A stretch of DNA of 18,242 bases from Falsiroseomonas sp044341625 (GTDB taxonomy: Bacteria; Pseudomonadota; Alphaproteobacteria; Acetobacterales; Acetobacteraceae): the NCBI GenBank assembly GCA_044341625.1, contig JBIIRI010000066.1, positions 1 to 18,242 of the forward strand, written 5' to 3'. Below the pieces are notes generated by a model. The model made no database searches, was not told the origin of the DNA, and was given only the letters and a program-made list of their open reading frames with translations. Shown piece after piece: positions 12,832 to 18,242 of this stretch (positions are counted from its first letter, which is position 1; every line of letters starts with the position of its first letter). A program made the position numbers and the translations under genes.

Positions 12832-15699
12832 ATGCGGCTTTCCACGCCACGCATCTGCGCAACGGCCGAGCGCATTGGCATCCGTTTCGATGGACGGCAG
12901 ATCGAGGCAATTCCTGGCGAGACGCTGGCGGCGGCGCTGTCCGCTGCCGGCGTGGTGTCGCTCCGCCGCACCGCGTCTGGCGCGGAACGCGGCCTTTGGT
13001 GCGGCATGGGCGCCTGCTTCGATTGCATCGTGACGGTGGACGGCCGCGCCGGCCAACGCGCATGCATGATGAAGGCGAAGGACGGCATGGTGGTGGAGAG
13101 CGCGCATCGACCCGCCGCGCCGCTTTCGCCTGTCGCGGATGCGGGTACGGAGGACATCATATGTGATATCCTCATTGTCGGTGCTGGACCCGCTGGGCTC
13201 TCCGCCGCCATCGCCGCCCGGCTTGCGGGTGCTGATGTGCTCGTGCTGGAGGAACGCGACGCGACGGGCGGGCAGTACTTCAAACCGCTCGCGCCGAGCC
13301 ACGTCGCCGAACAGCCCGACGCCCAGTTCCGCGCCGGCGATGTTATGCGCGCCGAAGCGGATGCGGCCGGTGTTGCGGTGGCGACCGGCGTAACCGTCTG
13401 GGGCGGGTTCGCACCGGATGAGATCGCCGTACTGCGCGACGGCCGCCATCAGGTGATCCGGCCGCGCCGGCTGATCCTGGCGCCCGGCGCGCATGAGCGC
13501 CCGATCCCGATCCCCGGCTGGACCTTGCCCGGCGTGATGACGACCGGCGCATTGCAGACGCTGGCGCGCGCGCAGCGGGTCTCACCAGGCGAAAGCGTGG
13601 TGATCGGGGGCAGCGGCCCGCTCAACCTGCAACTGGCCTGCGAACTGGTCGCCGGCGGCGTGCGCGTCGCAGCTGTCGTGGAGGCCGCGCCGAAGCCAGG
13701 CCTCTCGGCGTGGCGCGATGCACTGGCCATGGCCGCCGCGTCGCCCGATTTGGTGTTCGACGGGTTTCGCTACCTCCGCGCGCTGAAGCGTGCCGGCGTT
13801 CCGGTGATTTGGGGCGCGCGGCTCGTCGCCTGCGAGGGCGAGGGCCGCTTTTCCGCGCTCCGCATCGCGACTGCCGGGGGCGAGCGCCGCATCGCAGCCG
13901 ATGTCGCGGCGCTGAACCTCGGCTTCCAGCCGGAGACCGGTCTCGCCCGCGCACTCGGCTGCGCGCAGCGCTTCGTGGACCAGGGGCTCGGGCGGCTGGA
14001 AACGGAGGGCGACGCGGAAGGACGCACCAGCGTGCCGGAGGTGTTCGCGATCGGCGACGGCGCGGCGCTCGGCGGGTCGCGCGTTGCGCTCGCGCGCGGG
14101 CGCCTCGCCGGAGTCGCGGCCGCGCGCGACCTTGGCTTCGCGACGCCCGATGCCACTGATGCACGCCGCGCGCTGGCTCGGGCGGAGGCGTTTCAAAGCG
14201 CATTGTGGCGCATCTTCGCGCCGCCCGCCTTCGATTTCGCCGCGATCCCCGACAACGTGACGATCTGCCGCTGCGAGGAGGTAACGGCCGGTGTGCTGCG
14301 CGATGCGTCCGGCGAGGGCGCGGCGAGCCTGCCCGCGCTCAAGAAGGCGACGCGCGCCGGCATGGGCCGTTGCCAGGGGCGAATGTGCGGCGCGACCGTC
14401 GCGCGGCTTGTTGCCGCGAGCAGCGAAGCGGGCTTCGCCGCGCCACGCGCGCCGGTAAAGCCGGTGCCGGCAGCGGCGCTTGCCCGCAACCGCGATGCCG
14501 AGGCGGTGCCGTCCATCGTGGATGCACCGGCTTCGCCACCGCTGCCGCCCCGCCCAGAACGCCTGCGCGATACGGAGGTGCTGGTGGTCGGCGGTGGGGT
14601 CATCGGGCTCGCCATCGCCCGCGCACTCGCCCGGGATGGGCGTGACGTGCTGGTGCTTGACCGCGGCGAGCCAGGTCAGGGCGCCAGCACCGCCAATGCC
14701 GGCAGCCTTCACGCGCAACTCCACGCCTATGATGCCGCAGGCGACACCGGCGCTGACTCGCCGCTCGCCGCCCTGCTGTCGCTCGGGCCGCGTGCGATCG
14801 GCCTGTGGCGGGAGATCGCGGGCGACAGCGCCGCCATCCGCATCGAAGGCGGGCTGATGCTGGCCGACACCGAGGCGCAGTTTTCTTGGCTGCGCGCCAA
14901 GGTCGAGTTGGAACGGACGAAGGGCCTGACGTCGGAGATCCTTGGCCCGAACGAGTTGCGTGCCGCCGCACCGTGGCTTGGCCCGGGCTTCGCCGGCGCT
15001 GCTTTCTGCCCGGAGGAAGGTCAGATGGACCCGTTGCCCGGCATGGTCGCGCTGCTGCGCGCGGTACGTGCATCGGGTGCGCGTGTCGCGGGCGGCGTGT
15101 CGGTGGGTGAGCTGCGGCGCGACGGCAGCGGCTTCGTCGCGACAACCAATGCGGGCCAGATCCGAGCCGGCCGTTTGGTGAACGCCGCAGGGCCCTGGGC
15201 CGCGCGCATCGCCGCGATGCTCGGTGTGACGCTACCGGTGCGCGGCGCGGTGCAGCAGGTGCTGGTGACGGAAGCGGCCCCCACGATGCTGCGGCCGCTG
15301 GTGCTGCATGCCGGGCGGCGGCTGTCGCTGAAGCAGGGGGACCTCGGCCACCTGATCCTGGGCGGCGCCTGGCCTGGGGACTGGAACGCGGCACGCGGGG
15401 TGACGCATAATCGCCGCAGCTCGATCGAGGGCAACCTCGCGGTGGCGCGGGATGTGTTCCCGGCGCTCGATCGGCTGCACCTGATCCGCGCCTGGACCGG
15501 CCTCAACGTGCATCTCGATGGCCCGCCGCAGATCGGCGAGGACCCGCGCTGCCCCGGGCTGTTCCACGCCGTGACGTTCAACGGCTGGACGCTGGCGCCG
15601 GTGCTGGGCGAACTGATCGCCGACGCGATGGCAGGGCGCAGCGCACCACCCGCGGCGTTCCGCCCCGGCACGTCGTTCGCAAGCACCAGGGCCGCATGA
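12832..15699 (+). CDS. Fused ferredoxin–FAD oxidoreductase–BFD–D-amino-acid-oxidase-type dehydrogenase
   Basis: 955 residues in one frame. Residues about 12-95 are a [2Fe-2S] domain with Cys57, Cys62, Cys65 and Cys78. Residues about 108-435 are a pyridine-nucleotide-disulfide-type FAD domain (ILIVGAGPAGLSAA; second Rossmann motif VVIGGSGPLN at 256-265). Residues about 475-530 are a BFD-like [2Fe-2S] site (Cys479, Cys481, Cys514, Cys519). A proline/alanine-rich linker spans about 537-577. Residues about 580-940 are a D-amino-acid-oxidase-type FAD domain (VLVVGGGVIGLAIA). HcnA/B/C, octopine and nopaline oxidases and D-hydroxyproline dehydrogenase have these parts as two or three separate subunits. 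The expected reaction is oxidation of an amino or imino acid at the C-terminal FAD, with electrons passed along the chain. It starts 38 bases from the divergent DapA-family gene; AGAGG precedes the ATG at short spacing. Confidence 0.93.
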   Translation: MRLSTPRICATAERIGIRFDGRQIEAIPGETLAAALSAAGVVSLRRTASGAERGLWCGMGACFDCIVTVDGRAGQRACMMKAKDGMVVESAHRPAAPLSPVADAGTEDIICDILIVGAGPAGLSAAIAARLAGADVLVLEERDATGGQYFKPLAPSHVAEQPDAQFRAGDVMRAEADAAGVAVATGVTVWGGFAPDEIAVLRDGRHQVIRPRRLILAPGAHERPIPIPGWTLPGVMTTGALQTLARAQRVSPGESVVIGGSGPLNLQLACELVAGGVRVAAVVEAAPKPGLSAWRDALAMAAASPDLVFDGFRYLRALKRAGVPVIWGARLVACEGEGRFSALRIATAGGERRIAADVAALNLGFQPETGLARALGCAQRFVDQGLGRLETEGDAEGRTSVPEVFAIGDGAALGGSRVALARGRLAGVAAARDLGFATPDATDARRALARAEAFQSALWRIFAPPAFDFAAIPDNVTICRCEEVTAGVLRDASGEGAASLPALKKATRAGMGRCQGRMCGATVARLVAASSEAGFAAPRAPVKPVPAAALARNRDAEAVPSIVDAPASPPLPPRPERLRDTEVLVVGGGVIGLAIARALARDGRDVLVLDRGEPGQGASTANAGSLHAQLHAYDAAGDTGADSPLAALLSLGPRAIGLWREIAGDSAAIRIEGGLMLADTEAQFSWLRAKVELERTKGLTSEILGPNELRAAAPWLGPGFAGAAFCPEEGQMDPLPGMVALLRAVRASGARVAGGVSVGELRRDGSGFVATTNAGQIRAGRLVNAAGPWAARIAAMLGVTLPVRGAVQQVLVTEAAPTMLRPLVLHAGRRLSLKQGDLGHLILGGAWPGDWNAARGVTHNRRSSIEGNLAVARDVFPALDRLHLIRAWTGLNVHLDGPPQIGEDPRCPGLFHAVTFNGWTLAPVLGELIADAMAGRSAPPAAFRPGTSFASTRAA

Positions 15700-15712
15700 G
15701 CGAAGCCAGCAG

Positions 15713-15761
15713 ATGGCCGAGTTCGATCTGGTGGTGAGGGGCGACCGTGTCGTGCGCTGCT
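15713..15761 (+). pseudogene. Truncated 5' end of a dihydropyrimidinase/amidohydrolase-like gene
   Basis: Fourteen bases after the fused oxidoreductase stop, an ATG opens MAEFDLVVRGDRVV, which closely resembles the first strand of dihydropyrimidinases, hydantoinases and dihydroorotases (FDLVIRGGRVV type). The similarity stops where the inverted-repeat element begins at 15762, and the frame then runs through element sequence to a stop at 15926-15928. No remainder of such a gene occurs on the other side, which is the 3' end of the M20 gene. A deletion therefore seems to have accompanied or preceded the insertion. The call rests on about 15 residues. Confidence 0.4.
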
Positions 15762-15928
15762 CTAGGTTCCAAACCCAATCAGACCCGAGCCGTATGGCCG
15801 AGGACCGCGTGGCAGGCCGCCAGGAAGGTCGCGCGGCCGATGCTGGTTGCATCGGCAAGCGGCCTGACGCCGCGGATGCCGCGCGGGACCAGCCAGATGC
15901 CCGGTGGATGATTGGGTTTGGACCCTAG
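15762..15928. mobile_element. 167-base MITE-like element with 20-base terminal inverted repeats
   Basis: The ends 15762-15781 (CTAGGTTCCAAACCCAATCA) and 15909-15928 are inverted copies matching at 19 of 20 positions. Both outer ends are CTAG, which fits a duplicated target: IS5-group elements duplicate YTAR, and IS630-type elements duplicate TA and favour CTAG. The 127-base interior is too short for a transposase and reads best on the minus strand (PPGIWLVPRGIRGVRPLADA) without a recognised match. It is probably a non-autonomous element or the two ends of a deleted IS. The right CTAG also supplies the TAG stop of the M20 gene. Confidence 0.65.
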
Positions 15929-17223
15929 CCGTCCACCCCACACCACTCCGCGATCAGCGCCGCCGTCACCGCGACGGCGCGGAGGTGGTCCGGCACATCC
16001 ACCCATTCGTCGGTGCGGCCGTTCTGCGTCAGGTCCCCGCCCAGCGGCCCGAGGCCGACGCATGGGATGCCCTGCTGCACCATCGGGTTGCGGATATCGC
16101 TGCCGGTGTGCAGCGGGTTGACGAAGGGCTCGAGGCCCGTCTGCCCGCGGATCGCGGCCGCTGTCGCGGCCCATAGCGGATGCTCCGTCGGCACCTCGGC
16201 GCCGGTAACGCCGGCGGTGTAGGTCACCTCCGGCCGGTTCTCGTCCAGCCACGGATCTGCAGCGGCGGCCCCGGCAATCGCGGCGTCGAGTTCCGCCCGC
16301 ACGGCCGAAAGCGCCTCACCCGGCGGGAAGGCGAGCGATCCGGTGATGGTACAGGCGAGCGGCACGCGCGACGCCTTTGCCCCGCCTGCGGAAATGCCGG
16401 CGATCAGCAGGTTGGTCGACCGCCCGATGGCAGCGTCCAGTGCCGGGTGCCGGACGCGTGCCCCGCGCCGCGTATCGAGCGCATGCAGCGCCGCGATCAC
16501 CACCATCGCCTTGTCAATCGCGTTGACGGCGGTGTGTGCGAAGGCCGTCTGTCCCGGCTCGGTTGTGTCGGGCGCGCGGCCGCGGACGGTGATGCGGAAC
16601 TCGATCTGGCCGGACGCGAAGGCCTTCACTTCCTTCATGCCGGCGCCCGACTCCGCCGGGTGCAGGTAGACCGCCGCATCAGCCAAGTGGCCGTGGTGCA
16701 TCACCGCGTGCACCCCGCGCGCGTGCCGCTTGGACGGCGTGCTCGCCACGATGACCGCACCCCGTGGCGACAACCCCGCGGCGCGCAGTACATCGAGCGC
16801 CGAGACCATGATCGCCACCCCGGACAGGTCATCGGAAATGCCCCATCCGTAGAGCCGCCCGTCGCGCTCGACGCCCGCAAAGGGGTCAACCGACCAGCCA
16901 TGTGCCTGTTGCAGCGGCTCGCTGTCGGGGTGGGCGAACAGGATCAGGCTCCGCCCGCCGCCCGTGCCAGGCAGCCGGCCGAGGATGCTCTCCCGTTCGG
17001 CAGGTGGCGGTTCGGCGGCGAATTCCTCGCGTAGTGGGACATTGGCGGGCAGGTAGCGCAGCGAAGACACCTCGGCGCCAGCGTCGCGTAGGCTATCGGC
17101 GATCCGCGCCTGCACGGCGGCCTCACCGGCGGGCTGGGCCGCGATCAGGTCGCGCAGCAGGGCGATCGCGGTTTCGGCGCGGCTGGCCGCGGCGCTGCGA
17201 AGCCTGGCGGAAAGGTCTGTCAT
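15925..17223 (-). CDS. M20-family metallohydrolase-like protein lacking the usual Glu-Glu pair
   Basis: 432 residues, normal length for M20 peptidases and N-acyl amino acid amidohydrolases. His98 and Asp100 (LFAHPDSEP), Asp131 (GWGISDDLSG), Glu191 (LHPAESGAG) and His372 (NPLHTGSDIR) match metal positions. Where M20 enzymes carry adjacent glutamates (general base plus ligand), this protein reads ASTPSKRHARG, with Ser164-Lys165 and no acidic residue nearby. The protein may bind one metal, use another base or have a changed function. The dimerisation domain (about 200-315) is present. It converges on the fused oxidoreductase, and its stop lies in the inserted element's CTAG. Only a weak GGGA precedes the ATG. 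Without the missing pair, the likely job would be release of an amino acid from an N-acyl or dipeptide form. Confidence 0.87.
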   Translation of the reverse strand: MTDLSARLRSAAASRAETAIALLRDLIAAQPAGEAAVQARIADSLRDAGAEVSSLRYLPANVPLREEFAAEPPPAERESILGRLPGTGGGRSLILFAHPDSEPLQQAHGWSVDPFAGVERDGRLYGWGISDDLSGVAIMVSALDVLRAAGLSPRGAVIVASTPSKRHARGVHAVMHHGHLADAAVYLHPAESGAGMKEVKAFASGQIEFRITVRGRAPDTTEPGQTAFAHTAVNAIDKAMVVIAALHALDTRRGARVRHPALDAAIGRSTNLLIAGISAGGAKASRVPLACTITGSLAFPPGEALSAVRAELDAAIAGAAAADPWLDENRPEVTYTAGVTGAEVPTEHPLWAATAAAIRGQTGLEPFVNPLHTGSDIRNPMVQQGIPCVGLGPLGGDLTQNGRTDEWVDVPDHLRAVAVTAALIAEWCGVDG

Positions 17224-17898
17224 GCGGAGGTATCCCGGGCGAACGATGCCGAGACACTCGGCTCACCACACCGCCGCGTCAACGCGCCTGCTGTCGCAGC
17301 CGCCAATTCCTGCGGCGACGCCAGCCTTGCGCGACCGCATCACGCTCCGAGAGCGCGAGATGCGTTTGCGCCTATGCTTGGCCTGGCCGCCCCGGCGCGA
17401 GGCGTTCCCGCAGCGCGTGCGGCTGGTGCGCCAGGAGCCCCGGTTCTACCGATGCGCGGCTCCCAAGCATGCAATGCCGATCCGCCTTTTCCGAGACGGT
17501 CAGCTGCGGCGACGGCCGGAGCATGGTACCGTCGCGGCGGCACACATCGTCAAGGCTACTCAACCACGCCGTCCCGTCTCAAGGGTGCTGACGTCGGACA
17601 AGGAGTTGAGAGAGGTGCCGGTGCCCAAGGGACGCGGATGTAACCTGCGTCGCTGGGTATCAGTCCGCTGCGGTGATGCGGAGCCGTCGGATGATGCCCC
17701 CGAAGCGCTCCGATGGGCCAGACCCTCCGTTAGCCAGTCGCACGCGCCGTCTCAAAGCATTCGACGACGGACATGCCATCCGTTCCTCCCGCTTCCCCCA
17801 AGCTAGCTCGGTCGCCTGGCAGGGCCTAGGCTCAGGACCCATTAATCGCTTGAAGCGACGCGGCGAGGTGTGATTCTGGGCGTGGTGGAGGTGCCGCC
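17224..17898. other. 675-base region with no recognised gene, ending at the IS boundary
   Basis: Open frames exist on both strands but none shows recognisable domains, and the composition looks less coding-like than the neighbours. A minus-strand ORF of 39 codons (ATG at about 17779, MACPSSNALRRRVRLANGG onward, stop near 17660) has a good ribosome site, GGGAGGAACGG, but no known relatives come to mind. The stretch probably contains decayed sequence next to the insertion element, plus the promoter region of the M20 gene at its left end. No promoter could be assigned. Confidence 0.4.
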
Positions 17899-18242
17899 AT
17901 GCCCACGCCGCCGTTCCTGTTGACGACTGCCCAGATGCGGCGGCTGTCGCCGCACTTTCCACTCTCCCACGGCATCGCGCGCGTGGATGACCGTCGCGTG
18001 CTCAGCGGCATCATCTACGTGATCCGCAACGGCCTTCAGTGGCGGGACGCGCCCGCGGCCTACGGTCCTCACAAGACGCTCTACAACCGCTTCGTACGCT
18101 GGAGCCGTATGGGCGTGTTCGACCGCATCTTCGCCGCGCTGTCCGCCGAGGGCGGCCCGCCCGAGCGCCTGATGATCGACAGCACGCACCTCAAGGCGCA
18201 TCGCACGGCAGCCAGCCTTCTCAAAAGGGGGCTTTTCCCCGC
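17830..18242 (+). mobile_element. Left part of an IS5-family (IS427-like) insertion sequence, cut by the window end
   Basis: A transposase reading frame starts at 17899. The probable left end is just after CTAG at 17826-17829, where GCTCAGGACCCATTAAT begins; CTAG fits the YTAR target duplicated by this family. The right end, the matching inverted repeat and the second target copy lie beyond the window, so the exact boundary is inferred. Confidence 0.6.
17899..18242 (+). CDS. IS5-family transposase, N-terminal part (OrfA-like), partial
   Basis: At least 114 codons remain open to the window end. GGAGG lies seven bases before the ATG. The sequence follows the IS427-type DUF4096 transposase pattern: TTAQMRRLSPHFPLSHG, then VDDRRVLSGIIYVIRNGLQW with RDAPAAYGPHKTLYNRFVRW, then LMIDSTHLKAHRTAASL, where the Asp of MIDST is the first catalytic acidic residue. 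In this group the transposase is usually split into two overlapping frames joined by programmed frameshifting. A run AAAAGGGGG at 18223-18231 is a candidate slip site, but the second frame is outside the window. Confidence 0.88.
   Translation, partial: MPTPPFLLTTAQMRRLSPHFPLSHGIARVDDRRVLSGIIYVIRNGLQWRDAPAAYGPHKTLYNRFVRWSRMGVFDRIFAALSAEGGPPERLMIDSTHLKAHRTAASLLKRGLFP

Noticed and set aside
13582..14724. A 380-codon open frame antisense to the fused dehydrogenase
   Set aside because: It is a typical high-GC antisense frame with no recognisable domain, and the opposite strand encodes conserved FAD and iron-sulfur motifs.
12832..15699. A hydrogen cyanide synthase assignment for the fused protein
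   Set aside because: The domain content fits HcnABC, but neighbouring amino-acid uptake and DapA-family genes fit imino-acid or opine breakdown better; not excluded without phylogeny.
1..18242. CRISPR arrays, tRNA or rRNA genes
   Set aside because: No regularly spaced repeats, tRNA-like cloverleaf sequences or rRNA segments were seen on reading.

Overview
The window is GC-rich, tightly packed bacterial DNA. The protein mix suggests an alphaproteobacterium, most likely an Acetobacteraceae/Roseomonas-like or related soil organism. It holds three orphan Bug/TctC periplasmic binding proteins, an FCD-type GntR regulator, a sulfatase, amidohydrolase-type enzymes and an IS5-family transposase. The taxonomic call is inference from gene style only. 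No rRNA, tRNA or CRISPR array was seen.

Layout. (1) 104-1852 (+): single-chain aconitase X (AcnX), with the small swivel domain fused to the large catalytic domain. (2) 2102-5907 (+): a tight four-gene operon of class IV PLP aminotransferase, GntR/FCD regulator, TctC-type binding protein and metal-dependent amidohydrolase, with stop/start overlaps or a 10-base gap. (3) 6135-8696 (-): a sulfatase followed by a second TctC-type binding protein. (4) 9223-12793 (-): a four-gene operon of a DapA-family lyase/deaminase, an amino-acid ABC binding protein, its permease and a third TctC-type protein. (5) 12832-15699 (+), divergent from region 4 with only 38 bases between starts: one 955-residue protein fusing a [2Fe-2S] ferredoxin domain, a FAD/NAD(P)-type oxidoreductase, a BFD-like [2Fe-2S] domain and a D-amino-acid-oxidase-type FAD domain. 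(6) 15700-17223: a truncated amidohydrolase start, a 167-base inverted-repeat (MITE-like) element and a minus-strand M20-family hydrolase. (7) 17224-18242: an uninterpreted 675-base stretch, then the start of an IS5-family (IS427-like) element cut by the window end.

How it may work together. The fused oxidoreductase looks like all three subunits of the HcnABC / octopine-nopaline oxidase / D-hydroxyproline dehydrogenase type in one chain. Beside it is a DapA-family enzyme, the family that includes the deaminase of the hydroxyproline pathway, plus an amino-acid ABC uptake system. The AcnX at the other end belongs to a family with known cis-3-hydroxy-L-proline dehydratases. The simplest reading is uptake and breakdown of a proline-like or other unusual amino/imino acid, with hydrolases (amidohydrolase, M20, sulfatase) and binding proteins feeding it. 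The substrate is not shown by the sequence.

Most unusual: the all-in-one oxidoreductase; a class IV aminotransferase lacking the usual PLP lysine and pyridine-contacting glutamate; an M20 hydrolase lacking the usual Glu-Glu pair; an ABC permease with no ATG/GTG/TTG start; and the MITE-like element at the scar of a lost gene.
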